From positions 110,812 through 174,811 of the forward strand of contig JBEKEC010000011.1 of assembly GCA_050014015.1 (NCBI GenBank): a DNA stretch of 64,000 bases, given 5' to 3'. The notes below the pieces were generated by a model. It saw only the letters and a list, made by a program, of their open reading frames with translations. It made no database searches and had not been told where the DNA came from. This document shows, in pieces, positions 18,217 through 26,553 of this stretch. Each line of letters starts with the position of its first letter. The first letter of the stretch is position 1. The stretch is from PALSA-1353 sp050014015 (GTDB taxonomy: Bacteria > Planctomycetota > Phycisphaerae > Tepidisphaerales > Tepidisphaeraceae). A program made the position numbers and the translations under genes.

Positions 18217-18296
18217 GATTGCCGATTGCCAATTGCCGATTGAAAGAAGAGGCAATCGCGAACTCCTCTCTTCCAATCGGCAATCGGCAATCGGCA
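18217..18296. repeat. Hairpin element built from GATTGCC units (second copy)
   Basis: The left arm 18219-18242 and the right arm 18273-18296 are complementary over 24 bases with one G-U type difference. Each has three to four GATTGCC/AATTGCC heptamers, with partly matching GAAGAGAGG flanks. Like the copy at 6742-6851, it lies between divergent genes in the leader of a DNA-metabolism gene (holA). Confidence 0.88.
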
Positions 18297-18341
18297 ACTT
18301 CGTTGACTCTACGGCGGGGGAACCTTACAAATTCCTTCGCC

Positions 18342-19304
18342 ATGCCGAAGCCGGTTTACGCACTGGTTGGGACCGATGCGCTGATGCAACAGGAAGCGTT
18401 GGGAGCGATCCTGCGCGAGTTTGCCGGCCAGACGCAGCGCGTGGATGCGGAGGGGGAGACGGCGGAGCTGGCGGACGTGCTGGATGAGCTGCGCAGCTTC
18501 GCGATGTTCGGCGGGATGAAGGTCGTGGCGGTGCGCAATGCCGATGAGTTTGTGTCGCGATTCCGGGAACAACTGGAAGATTATGTCGCCAAACCGTCGG
18601 ATAGCGCGACGCTGGTGTTGCGGTTCAGTTCCCTGCCGTCGAATCAGCGGATTTACAAGGCGATCGTGAAAACGGGCCAGATCATTCCATGCCAGCCGCC
18701 GAAGGATTTGAAGGGATGGATCGTGGCGCGGGGCAAGAGCGTGCATGGCCTGGGGATCAGTCTGGAGGCGGCGGTATTGCTGGCGGATTTGATCGGCGAC
18801 GATTTGGGCCGAATCGACGGCGAGTTGGCGAAGCTGGCGTTGAGCGGTTCCGGCGGCCGGATCGGAGTGGAGGAAATCGGGCAGAGCGTGGTGTTCCAGC
18901 GCGAGCGGGAAATGTGGGATTTGACCAACGCCCTGGCCGGCGGCGACCCGGCGGAGGCGCTGCGGCGCTGGCGGCAACTGGTGCAGGGGGATTCGTCCGC
19001 CGAATTCCGCGCGGTGGCCTGGCTGTGCATCTGGCTGGAGAACGTCGGCAAGGCGCTGGCGATGCTCAAGCGAGGCGAGAATGCGTTCACGATCGGCCAG
19101 GCCCTTCGCATCTGGCCGCGCGACGTGCAGCAGAAATTCGTGAACAGCGTGAAAACCCTGGGCGAACGCGGCCGCAAGCGCGCGGTCGATCTTCTGGCCG
19201 AGATCGACTTCCAAACCAAAACCGGCGTCGGCGATGCGGCCCAAAACGTCGAACGGTTTTTGCTGTCGATGGCCGTGACGCTTGCGGGGGGAAAAGGCGA
19301 TTAA
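18342..19304 (+). CDS. holA: DNA polymerase III subunit delta
   Basis: The 320-residue protein fits HolA in size and order: an N-terminal AAA-like part (VYALVGTDALMQQEALGAIL; the Walker A is degenerate, as is normal for delta), a middle KLALSGSGGRIGVEEIGQSV and a C-terminal helical collar domain. Delta opens the beta clamp within the clamp-loader complex at the replication fork. The ATG at 18342 gives the typical start; in-frame codons upstream run through the hairpin repeat. It shares its upstream region with the divergent 249-residue gene. Confidence 0.85.
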   Translation: MPKPVYALVGTDALMQQEALGAILREFAGQTQRVDAEGETAELADVLDELRSFAMFGGMKVVAVRNADEFVSRFREQLEDYVAKPSDSATLVLRFSSLPSNQRIYKAIVKTGQIIPCQPPKDLKGWIVARGKSVHGLGISLEAAVLLADLIGDDLGRIDGELAKLALSGSGGRIGVEEIGQSVVFQREREMWDLTNALAGGDPAEALRRWRQLVQGDSSAEFRAVAWLCIWLENVGKALAMLKRGENAFTIGQALRIWPRDVQQKFVNSVKTLGERGRKRAVDLLAEIDFQTKTGVGDAAQNVERFLLSMAVTLAGGKGD

Positions 19305-19328
19305 ACCGCCAAGGCACCCTTATGGCCT

Positions 19329-19649
19329 CTACCCGACGCGAACAATGCTCTTGGGAACAAGTATCGCAAGCCGCGTCAAAATCTGAGGCACAAGTGGCTT
19401 GATATCCTCCAGCGCGTTAGAGGGAGCCTGCAAGACAATCAGGGCGCACGGGAGCGCGGCAGCGTTTTGTTCGTAAGGCATCCCGTTGTCTTTCGTCACC
19501 AAGACATCGAAGCCGTTCTTGGCGGCAAGGTCGAGTAATTCACCATTCTCGATCCCGTTCCATTTCATGTACGCAACCGTGTATACATCATGGCCGACGA
19601 GCAAAGGCCGCAAGCGGTGGGGAAGATTCTCGTCGAGCAGTAGTTTCAT
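19329..19649 (-). CDS. DUF5615 PIN-like protein (putative toxin of a DUF433 pair)
   Basis: A 106-residue PIN-fold protein with MKLLLDENLPHRL at the start (first acidic residues D6, E7), a GHDVYTV block, and VLVTKDNGMP carrying the second acidic site. DUF5615 proteins are usually paired with DUF433 proteins and are thought to be toxins or nucleases of a toxin-antitoxin-like unit. Its start overlaps the stop of the upstream DUF433 gene by 4 bases (19646-19649), as expected for coupled translation. Confidence 0.85.
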   Translation of the reverse strand: MKLLLDENLPHRLRPLLVGHDVYTVAYMKWNGIENGELLDLAAKNGFDVLVTKDNGMPYEQNAAALPCALIVLQAPSNALEDIKPLVPQILTRLAILVPKSIVRVG

Positions 19650-19867
19650 CGAGCGGTCACGTGCTGGGCGAAATTGGGAATGTCGGCCTTGGCCATTTCC
19701 AGGACGGCGTCGACTTGCTCCTTGGCGACCGTAGGAAAATCCTCGATAAACTGCTCGATGGTGTAGCCGCGCTGCAAATGATCGAATAGCGAGGAAACCG
19801 GGACACGCGTGCCGGTGAAACAGGGCAGACCGCCTTGGATTCTCGGATTGACCGTCACGGCGTTCAT
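19646..19867 (-). CDS. DUF433 protein (putative antitoxin)
   Basis: A 73-residue protein with the DUF433 signature NPRIQGGLPCFTGTRVPVSS followed by FDHLQRGYTIEQFIEDFPTV, a winged-helix-like DNA-binding fold. It would bind its own promoter and neutralise the DUF5615 partner downstream. The ATG at 19867 gives the usual N-terminus (MNAVTVNPRI); upstream codons of the frame are not conserved. Confidence 0.87.
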   Translation of the reverse strand: MNAVTVNPRIQGGLPCFTGTRVPVSSLFDHLQRGYTIEQFIEDFPTVAKEQVDAVLEMAKADIPNFAQHVTAR

Positions 19868-20044
19868 AAGTCTGATTCTATCACCCCCGTAGCGGAAGGC
19901 CAACGGCGCCGGGCAGCCCCGGATGTACATCCGGGGCTTCGGCGTCGGATGGGCGCGAAACGGGGATCGCGGTGGAGGCTGTAGATATTCCGCCCGAATG
20001 TCCGATAATAAAGACGGGATTGTGCGGCAGGGAGGCCGCCGGCT

Positions 20045-21103
20045 TTGAGTGACGTTTTAGATCAATCCGAAGTCAATGCGCTTCTGGCGGCGGTGGAGAC
20101 CGGCGCGGCGGGGCCCACGGAAAAAGAAGCGGCGCCCACCGTCTTCGGCGCCAAGGGGAAAACACAACTCGAAGTGCAGGTCTACGATTTCAAACGGCCC
20201 GAACGCGTCAGCAAGGACCAGATGCGGGCGATGGAAGCGCTGCACGAAGGATTCGGCCGGAATTTCGGGGCGGCCATTTCGGGGTATCTCCGGACCATCA
20301 TCGACGTCTCGGTGGCGCACATCGAGCAACTGACGTACAGCGAGTTCATCCATTCGTTGCCGAACCCCACCTGCTTCAATCTGTTGAAAGCGGAGCAACT
20401 TGACGGGCAGGTTTGTCTGGAAATCAGCCCGCTGATCATTTATCCGATCGTGGACCGCCTGCTGGGGGGAAGCAATTCGGAGCTGTTCATTCCGCAGCGT
20501 CCGCTGACGCAGATCGAGCAGCGGCTCGTGCAACGAATAACCGACCGGGCGACGCATCATCTTTCCGAGGCGTGGAGCAACCTGACCCCGGTGACGTTCC
20601 ACGTGGAGGAGTTTGAGAGCAATCCGCAGCTCGTGCAGATCGTCCCGCCGAACGAAACCGTGGTTGTCGTTGGATTTGAGCTGAAGATGGGGAACCGCAC
20701 CGGCACGATGGCCCTGTGCATTCCGTACAACGTGATCGAGCCGATCATGGGAATGCTGGCGACGCAGAATTGGTTCAGCTATCAGCGGAAAGGTTCGCAC
20801 GAGGACCATCTTCGGCGGCTGACGCAGAACGTGAGCAGCGCGCCGGTGGAGCTTCGGGTATTTCTGGCGCAGACGACGATCCGGCTGAACGATCTGCTGA
20901 GGCTGCAGGCGGGAGATTTAATCACGACGGAGCGGGAATTCACGGAAGACGTGCTGATCCAGGTGGAGGGGAAGAACAAATTCCTGGCGCAGGCGGGGCA
21001 GTTCAGGGGGAAGCGGGCGATCAAGTTAACGAAGATCATCCAGCAGCCGGTGGAGACACCGGCGGAGAAGGCGAGCAAGGCCGCGACGGGGGCGTCGCTA
21101 TGA
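20045..21103 (+). CDS. fliM: Flagellar motor switch protein FliM
   Basis: The 352-residue protein begins with SDVLDQSEVNALLAAVE, the CheY-P binding N-terminus typical of FliM. The middle domain follows (VYDFKRPERVSKDQMRAMEA, HEGFGRNF, LPNPTCFNLLKAEQL), and from about residue 265 comes the SpoA/FliN-like C-terminal domain (VELRVFLAQTTIRLNDLLRL). FliM forms the C-ring that sets flagellar rotation. The start is TTG at 20045 behind GGGAGG; no ATG gives the conserved N-terminus. No other flagellar gene lies in the window. Its stop overlaps the next gene start (ATGA). Confidence 0.93.
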   Translation: MSDVLDQSEVNALLAAVETGAAGPTEKEAAPTVFGAKGKTQLEVQVYDFKRPERVSKDQMRAMEALHEGFGRNFGAAISGYLRTIIDVSVAHIEQLTYSEFIHSLPNPTCFNLLKAEQLDGQVCLEISPLIIYPIVDRLLGGSNSELFIPQRPLTQIEQRLVQRITDRATHHLSEAWSNLTPVTFHVEEFESNPQLVQIVPPNETVVVVGFELKMGNRTGTMALCIPYNVIEPIMGMLATQNWFSYQRKGSHEDHLRRLTQNVSSAPVELRVFLAQTTIRLNDLLRLQAGDLITTEREFTEDVLIQVEGKNKFLAQAGQFRGKRAIKLTKIIQQPVETPAEKASKAATGASL

Positions 21104-21849
21104 GCCGCGCCGCGCCCGCCTCCGATGCCGCCGTCGCCTCGGCGGGAAGATGGCTCTCGAGCTATCTCAAGCAATCCGAGTTGCCGTTATACAGCTTGGC
21201 ATTTCTGCTGCCGGCGATGGCGTTGTTTGAGATCGGGGTGAGCTTTCGCAGCGCCGATCCGATTGCATTCCGGATGCTTCAGATTTTCTTCAACCAACTC
21301 GGCGCCACGGGAAGATTTGTGCCGGTGCTGTCGGTGGCGGGGATCCTGTTAACTTGGCACATCGCCAGGAAAGACCCGTGGCACATTCGCATGGAGACAC
21401 TCTGGGGAATGACGCTGGAGAGCTTGATGCTGGCGGTGCCGCTGTTGGGATTAGGGGTGGCGGTTGCGCGCTGGAACATCCACGTGCCGCTATCCGCCAA
21501 TACCAGCCAATGGAGCAGCAGCGCCGTATTATCTTTGGGAGCTGGAGTTTATGAGGAGTTTGTGTTTCGGCTGGGCCTGATGACGCTGATTTCGATCGTT
21601 GCGGCCGACGTATTAAGATTGCCCAAAACCCTATCAAACCTACTAATGGTGTTAATCTCGGCAATCCTATTCTCGCTGTACCATTACTTGGGAGCGGAGA
21701 AATTTCAATTGCAAAGCTTCGTGTTTCGAACAGGCGCCGGGATATATTTTGCAGTCTTGTTTTTGACGCGCGGATTTGGTGTAACGTCAGGATGCCACAT
21801 AGCTTACGACATAACGATCGTTACTCTCCAAGCATTTGCCCTACATTAA
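21100..21849 (+). CDS. CPBP-family intramembrane metalloprotease
   Basis: The 249-residue polytopic protein carries the CPBP/Abi motifs: EExxxR as Glu152-Glu153...Arg157 (GAGVYEEFVFRLGL), a second motif with SLYHYLG and a third with GCHIAYD. About six to seven membrane segments are visible. The family includes CAAX-prenyl endopeptidases and bacteriocin-immunity proteins; the substrate here is unknown. Start and stop overlap with fliM (ATGA at 21100-21103) implies co-translation. Behind it, 21850-22133 has a small GNRA-type hairpin and an isolated TATAAT (21888-21893) but no gene. Confidence 0.85.
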   Translation: MSRAAPASDAAVASAGRWLSSYLKQSELPLYSLAFLLPAMALFEIGVSFRSADPIAFRMLQIFFNQLGATGRFVPVLSVAGILLTWHIARKDPWHIRMETLWGMTLESLMLAVPLLGLGVAVARWNIHVPLSANTSQWSSSAVLSLGAGVYEEFVFRLGLMTLISIVAADVLRLPKTLSNLLMVLISAILFSLYHYLGAEKFQLQSFVFRTGAGIYFAVLFLTRGFGVTSGCHIAYDITIVTLQAFALH

Positions 21850-22133
21850 CATTCAAATATTTCCTTCGCGTATGGGGTGAAAACCCCTATAATGGTCGGT
21901 AACCGGGAAAGCGCCAGTGGCGTTGCCTGCTGGGATTTCCGGGGTTGATCTGCCCTTGGGGGCGGGTCGTGCTTGGCGTGGCGGATTGGAAAGCTCGGGC
22001 AGGAGGCCCGCTCTTTTCCTGAAACTCTCGCCAATGGCGAGCATGTCTATCCGCACAGTCGTAAGGCTTTGACAGCTTGGACTTCGTTCCTTCTGTCACA
22101 ATGTGAAGGGACATCTTCCCTTCTGGAAAGAGC

Positions 22134-22694
22134 ATGGAAGCTATGAGCAACCGAACAAAACAACGTCGAATGGGAGGCCTGACCCTCCTTCTCTACCAAC
22201 GCACGCTTCATCCGGAGTTGTTCCGAATCCTTGCGTCGGAGCAGGTGAGCCGCCGCGCATACGAGGCGGATATCTGGCTCGTGGAGGGCGGTCACGTCAT
22301 CAGCCTGACGGCCGACAAAAATACGCTGACTGAAGTGATCGTCACCAAAAGTGAGCCCATGACCGACCGCGGTCTTTTGCTCTCCACCCCCTGCCGCGGT
22401 GAAAAGTACCATGAGGACACCTACGGGAATATCCGGTACATGATCAGCACGCAGGAAGAGCAATTGACCCAGACGCTTTACGATGCCACGAAGCATGAGA
22501 TTTCCAGCTACGCCGCCAAGCGGGAACTGATGTCGGCTGACGTTCCGCCGAAAAATGAGACCGGCGGGTCGCTGAGCGTTCTGGACATCGAGCGCCGAAG
22601 CCATGAGTTGCTGGTTCAGAGTTTCCACCTGTTCGATGAGAACCAGATGGTGATCAAGACCCAGGCGATCATCGAGGTCGTCAAGACCGTATAA
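22134..22694 (+). CDS. Conserved hypothetical protein, possibly DUF2617-like
   Basis: A 186-residue soluble protein. The part LLLYQRTLHPELFRILASEQ, then RRAYEADIWLVEGGHVISL and LTEVIVTKSEPMTDRGLLL, matches my memory of the DUF2617 family, whose function is unknown; this assignment is uncertain. ATG at 22134 or 22143 can start it; GGAAAG stands close before the first. A good terminator follows at 22723-22750, so it is probably transcribed alone. Confidence 0.72.
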   Translation: MEAMSNRTKQRRMGGLTLLLYQRTLHPELFRILASEQVSRRAYEADIWLVEGGHVISLTADKNTLTEVIVTKSEPMTDRGLLLSTPCRGEKYHEDTYGNIRYMISTQEEQLTQTLYDATKHEISSYAAKRELMSADVPPKNETGGSLSVLDIERRSHELLVQSFHLFDENQMVIKTQAIIEVVKTV

Positions 22695-22722
22695 ACGCTA
22701 CAACCGATGCAAACCACAACCC

Positions 22723-22750
22723 AGCCCGGGCCGATTGGTCCGGGCTTTTT
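22723..22750 (+). terminator. Rho-independent terminator
   Basis: AGCCCGGGCC and its inverse GGTCCGGGCT form a 10-bp stem (one G-U) around a GATT loop, followed by TTTTT. It stands 29 bases behind the 186-residue gene. This is the clearest intrinsic terminator in the window. Confidence 0.9.
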
Positions 22751-22836
22751 CGTATCGGTGCCGCCCCGGTTTAATTCTGGCTTTCCCGCATAGACAATGT
22801 ATAGAGTTGTGACTGGACCAGGGAGCGCAATTCACC

Positions 22837-23106
22837 ATGCGGATGATTACCGTGGAAGTATGGGACGCCACCGGCAATAAACGCCGGAAGGTGGAAATGC
22901 CGGATGACGCGCCGGTGAACCGCCTGCTGGCGGTGCTGTTGGAGAAAATGAAGTTTCCCCAGTTCGCTCCGGACGGACAGCCGTTGAGTTACAAGTTCCA
23001 TCACCGCGCTTCGGGAAAGCAGTTGCTGGACGAGCAAACCTTGGCCGACGTGGGAGCCAAGGATGGGGACGTGCTTCGTCTTCAGCCCGAGATCACGGCC
23101 GGCTGA
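22837..23106 (+). CDS. Small ubiquitin-fold protein (YukD/EsaB-like)
   Basis: An 89-residue protein with the beta-grasp pattern of YukD-type ubiquitin-like proteins: ITVEVWDATGNKRRKVEMPD, then PVNRLLAVLLEKMKFP, YKFHHRASGKQLLDEQTLAD and GAKDGDVLRL. It ends in PEITAG rather than a C-terminal Gly-Gly, so conjugation is not supported. YukD-like proteins often go with type VII secretion or with FHA proteins; here an FHA membrane protein follows 48 bases downstream, and the two probably form an operon. ATG at 22837 or 22843. Confidence 0.75.
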   Translation: MRMITVEVWDATGNKRRKVEMPDDAPVNRLLAVLLEKMKFPQFAPDGQPLSYKFHHRASGKQLLDEQTLADVGAKDGDVLRLQPEITAG

Positions 23107-23154
23107 GAGTCCCCCGCCGATCCTGGACCCCGTCCATCATGGCCCCTGTGAATC

Positions 23155-24429
23155 ATGGCCGATGACAAGATTCAAATCTCCTGGACCGACCTGAAGACCT
23201 CGAAGGTTGAGAAGCACGTTCGTCAGCAGCAGGCGATGCTGCGCAATCGGCGTTATTCGCAGATGACCAGCGACGACCTGCCCGTGGCGCATGCGCCTTC
23301 GCCAATCTGGTACAACCCGATTTTTCTTTTGACGGCGTTCGGATTGCTCGGCGGATTGCTGGCGTGGTCGGGCGGGGCATTGATGCACTTGGCGCCGGAT
23401 CGCCAGCAACAAGCGGCGCAGGCCCTGGCGTCGATTGACGACATTCGCAAGCTCGTGCGAACTTCCCCCAACGGGTACGGAATCACTCCCCAGCAGGCGG
23501 ACGACGCGATCTACAACGTTGTCCTCAATGCCGGAGACAATCCATATCTGAAAGTCGAGATGGAGACTTCATTCACCTTGCAGGAAAAGCAGGCGCGCCT
23601 CGATGCTCTGGAGCAGGCCGATCATTGGAAAAACCTCATTGCCCACATCCTCGGCTTCGGGATGGCGGGTGTGTTCATTTCGATTTGCCTGAGCGTGGCG
23701 GAGCCGGTCATCGACCGGAACGTGCACGCGGCGGTGATCAACGGGTCGGTGGGCGCGGCGCTCGGGCTGGCGGGCGGCTTGGCGGCGTCGCTGGTCGTGG
23801 ATCGGGTTTACCGGGCGTTCGGCGGGGCCGAGCATGGCCTGTTGCGCCAATACCTGGCGCAATCGGTCAGTTGGGCGGTTCTGGGCACGTTCTTGGCCAG
23901 CGCGCCCGGATTGGTGGTGAAGAACCGCAAGCGATTTTTGATCGGATTGGCCGGAGGCGCGGTCGGAGGCGCGGTGGGTGGAATCCTGCTGGACCCCCTC
24001 TCGCGGGCTACGTCCAGCGCGGAATTCGGTCGGCTGGCGGCAATGTGCTGCATCGGCGCCGTCGCCGGCGCCGCCACCGGCATCCTCGAACACGCCGCGC
24101 GCACCGGCTGGCTGAAGGTCACCGCGGGAGTCATCGCCGGCAAGCAATTCATCCTCTATCGCGATCCGACGTACATCGGATCGGCCCCGGATTGCCAGAT
24201 CTATCTTTTCCGCGATCCGAAAGTGGGCCGTCGCCATGCCGCCATTCATCTCCTCAAGGGCCGCATCGAAATCGAAGACCTCCCGCTCGGCGGCCAGACC
24301 CTGATCAACGGCATCCCGATTGCCCGTCAAAGACTCCACCATGGCGATCGCATCGCCATCGGATCGACGACGTTCCTGTTTCAGGAGAAGAAGGCGGCTG
24401 GCAATTCTTCCGAGGACAAAGACGATTGA
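23155..24429 (+). CDS. Multi-pass membrane protein with C-terminal FHA domain
   Basis: A 424-residue protein. A cytosolic N-terminus is followed by one membrane segment near residues 55-80 and, after a soluble stretch, about four Gly/Ala-rich segments between residues 165 and 325. The cytosolic C-terminus (about 335-415) is a forkhead-associated domain: YIGSAPDCQIYLFRDPKVGR, then RHAAIHLLKGRIEIEDL and TLINGIPI. FHA domains bind phosphothreonine. The GxxxG-rich membrane part could pack as helices. The partner is probably the ubiquitin-fold protein upstream. The stop codon lies inside a perfect 30-bp inverted repeat. Confidence 0.82.
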   Translation: MADDKIQISWTDLKTSKVEKHVRQQQAMLRNRRYSQMTSDDLPVAHAPSPIWYNPIFLLTAFGLLGGLLAWSGGALMHLAPDRQQQAAQALASIDDIRKLVRTSPNGYGITPQQADDAIYNVVLNAGDNPYLKVEMETSFTLQEKQARLDALEQADHWKNLIAHILGFGMAGVFISICLSVAEPVIDRNVHAAVINGSVGAALGLAGGLAASLVVDRVYRAFGGAEHGLLRQYLAQSVSWAVLGTFLASAPGLVVKNRKRFLIGLAGGAVGGAVGGILLDPLSRATSSAEFGRLAAMCCIGAVAGAATGILEHAARTGWLKVTAGVIAGKQFILYRDPTYIGSAPDCQIYLFRDPKVGRRHAAIHLLKGRIEIEDLPLGGQTLINGIPIARQRLHHGDRIAIGSTTFLFQEKKAAGNSSEDKDD

Positions 24430-24502
24430 ACCGCCAAGACGCCAAGACGCCAAGGGAAAAACATATCTTCTTCCTTGGCGTCTTGGCGTCTTGGCGGTTC
24501 AA
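24426..24502. repeat. Perfect 30-bp inverted repeat built from CGCCAAGA units
   Basis: TTGAACCGCCAAGACGCCAA... at 24426-24455 is matched without mismatch by its inverse at 24473-24502, with a 17-base loop. Each arm has three CGCCAAGA-type octamers. The TGA of the FHA gene is inside the left arm, so the element begins exactly at the coding end. Shorter related fragments appear after holA (near 19303) and near 32522-32540. Confidence 0.95.
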
Positions 24503-24589
24503 TTTATTCGCGGGATTGGTCGGCGGAATAGACAACCGGCCAACGTTTGGGAAAATAGGTCCATTGACCAATACCAAGGAAAGCCAGAA

Positions 24590-24946
24590 ATGGAATCGCC
24601 CGAAACTCCGAACCCGACGATCGCCTACGACGATTTTGCCAAGCTCGATCTCCGCATTGCGACGGTGTTGGAATGCAAGGCACATCCGAACGCGGACAAG
24701 CTGCTGGTATTGCAAATCGATCTGGGCGGCGAACGGCGGCAAATCTGCGCCGGCCTTCGCCAGCAGATAGCCGATCCGCAAACTCTGGTGGGCAAACAGA
24801 TCGTGGTGGTAGCCAACCTTGCGGCCCGTCAGATGCGGGGAGAGATCAGCCAGGGGATGCTGCTGGCCGCCAGCGACCCGGCGACGGGACGGGTGATCAT
24901 CGTCATTCCATCGGAACCGGTGTCGGCGGGGTCAAAGGTGAGCTAA
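24590..24946 (+). CDS. tRNA-binding domain protein (CsaA / MetRS C-terminal-like)
   Basis: The 118-residue protein is a free-standing EMAP/tRNA-binding OB fold: AYDDFAKLDLRIATVLECKA, HPNADKLLVLQIDLGGERRQ, ICAGL, then LVGKQIVVVANLAARQMRGE and SQGMLLAA. This is the fold of CsaA and of the C-terminal dimerisation domain of some methionyl-tRNA synthetases. It probably binds tRNA in the cytosol. The ATG at 24590 follows AAGGAAAG by 6-8 bases. Confidence 0.88.
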   Translation: MESPETPNPTIAYDDFAKLDLRIATVLECKAHPNADKLLVLQIDLGGERRQICAGLRQQIADPQTLVGKQIVVVANLAARQMRGEISQGMLLAASDPATGRVIIVIPSEPVSAGSKVS

Positions 24947-24998
24947 CGCGGCACCAGCTCGGTTCTGTAAATTCGGCGGTATCATTCGTGGGTTTGCC

Positions 24999-25745
24999 AT
25001 GGACAACGATCACCGGACACATTGGCCTTGGTGGTTGAGGGATTCTCTCATCCTTCTTCTCGTTTTTGGTAGCGCGGCGGTGGTCCGGGTGATATTGGAG
25101 CGCATTGGTTCAAAACCTACCGCGGATCTCATCTTTATACTGGTTCTGGTCCTATGCTCAGTGGCGTTTGCGCTTAGTTATTGGAAAAGACGCGCAAAGA
25201 TTCATCACCACGCTGCCAATTCCACGACCGAATCCGCATTTGAAACGGAGGCCCGTCGTCAGGGACGCCTGCTTTTACATCATCAACGACTATACGTCCC
25301 CCTAGGACTTGCCATCGTACTGCTTGGCACCGCCATCTTTCTCGCCTGCGCATTTCTTGTGCCGCTTAAACACAGCTATTTGTTGATGTGCCTCTGGCTC
25401 GGCGACGCGCTCGCAATGATCATAGGTATGAATGAGTTGCTCGTTTATGCGGCGTGGCGCCTTCGGCGTTATCTCACCGTACCCTGCCCAACGTGTAACG
25501 GCACGGCGCGGTTCGAACCAGCCCCGTTGCCGGACACGCACGTCTATCTCGTCTGCCCGCAATGCCATCAGCGCGCCGACACCGGGTTCGTCGTTCCCTA
25601 CAACCCCCGCCTCGGCGGCAGGGTTTCGCTATACGATTGGCATGCCGACAAAAAACCCGGACCCAAACACTCCATAACCGTCCACCTGCGCCGGCCCGTT
25701 CAGAAAGGCCAGAAAAAAAGAAAAGAAAAAGGGGAAGGAGTATGA
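24999..25745 (+). CDS. Four-helix membrane protein with zinc-ribbon-like C-terminal part
   Basis: The 248-residue protein has four predicted membrane segments (near residues 14-32, 43-60, 99-118 and 125-150). A soluble domain follows with CPTC near residue 163 and CPQC near 188, a zinc-ribbon spacing. The tail is very rich in Lys (QKGQKKRKEKGEGV) and could contact nucleic acid or lipid. No family is recognised. The ATG at 24999 gives the hydrophilic start MDNDHRTHWPWW. Confidence 0.65.
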   Translation: MDNDHRTHWPWWLRDSLILLLVFGSAAVVRVILERIGSKPTADLIFILVLVLCSVAFALSYWKRRAKIHHHAANSTTESAFETEARRQGRLLLHHQRLYVPLGLAIVLLGTAIFLACAFLVPLKHSYLLMCLWLGDALAMIIGMNELLVYAAWRLRRYLTVPCPTCNGTARFEPAPLPDTHVYLVCPQCHQRADTGFVVPYNPRLGGRVSLYDWHADKKPGPKHSITVHLRRPVQKGQKKRKEKGEGV

Positions 25746-25786
25746 TGTAATCCCTGACGAGCGCGACGCCCATGATGATTGGGGCG

Positions 25787-26551
25787 TTATCGCCGCGGCA
25801 GCGCCCGCATCTTCTTGACGCATTCGGTGAGTGCGGGCACGGGGTTTTCCGGATCGGCCTCGTATTCCATCACCGCCATACCGTCGAACCCGGTTTCTTC
25901 CAACGCCGCAACGAACGCGGGTAAATCGAGATTGCCTTCGCCGACGACCGTATCGGACCATTGACCGCGCCGGTCGAAGACGAAATCCTTGTAATGGACG
26001 CCGAAGATTTTGCCTTTGAATTTTTCGCGCACCCATTCGACCGGATTGCCATAGGGGCCGAGTTGCATGCACCAGGCGGTATCCAGATTGATTCCGATCT
26101 TCGGTCCGCCGAGTTTGACGAGATGCTCCAGGACATCCGCGGATCCGCCGAACGAATATCCGCCATGGCAATGAATGCCGATGCGAACGTTGAATTCCTC
26201 GCAGAGCCGTGCCGTGGCGGGGACGGCCGTCTGGAAGGCGCCGATTGTGAAATGGCCGGAGATATGTTTGGCGCCGGCGGCCTGGGCGCATTGGAACCAT
26301 TTCTTTTCGCGGGCGGCGTCGCCGACGAACGTCTGCACGCCGATGGAAACAACCTCGACTCCGGCGGCGCGGTAGATGCCGAGCACTTTTTTGAACCCGT
26401 CGACGTCGTCGAAGTCCGCATGCACGCCGCAGAGTTCGATTTTCCTCACTCCGATCTTCCTGGTCATTTCGGCGACTTTTGAATTGTCCTTGAAGTTACG
26501 AAAGCAATAGCTTTGCACGCCGAAATCCCGCGCCGCGGTTATGTTGGACAT
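25787..26551 (-). CDS. Sugar phosphate isomerase/epimerase family protein (xylose isomerase-like TIM barrel)
   Basis: The 254-residue protein has the AP-endonuclease-2/xylose isomerase-like barrel: FGVQSYCFRNF at strand 1, IELCGVHADFDD, the metal-site blocks GIHCHGGYSFGG, GINLDTAWCMQLG and GVHYKDFVFD, and a final Glu in MAVMEYEADPENPVPAL. Such proteins bind a divalent metal and interconvert sugars or inositol derivatives; the substrate is not predictable. It stops short of the 25.7 kb gene on the opposite strand and lies 3 bases from the lipoprotein gene upstream, probably one operon. Confidence 0.85.
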   Translation of the reverse strand: MSNITAARDFGVQSYCFRNFKDNSKVAEMTRKIGVRKIELCGVHADFDDVDGFKKVLGIYRAAGVEVVSIGVQTFVGDAAREKKWFQCAQAAGAKHISGHFTIGAFQTAVPATARLCEEFNVRIGIHCHGGYSFGGSADVLEHLVKLGGPKIGINLDTAWCMQLGPYGNPVEWVREKFKGKIFGVHYKDFVFDRRGQWSDTVVGEGNLDLPAFVAALEETGFDGMAVMEYEADPENPVPALTECVKKMRALPRR

Positions 26552-26553
26552 GG

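Noticed and set aside
6742..18296. CRISPR-like arrays from the short periodic repeats
   Set aside because: Units are directly adjacent with no spacers, are inverted in pairs, and no cas gene is present.
22047..22628. A 193-codon minus-strand frame opposite the DUF2617-like gene
   Set aside because: The plus-strand product has family-like motifs and a terminator in the right place; the minus frame has neither.
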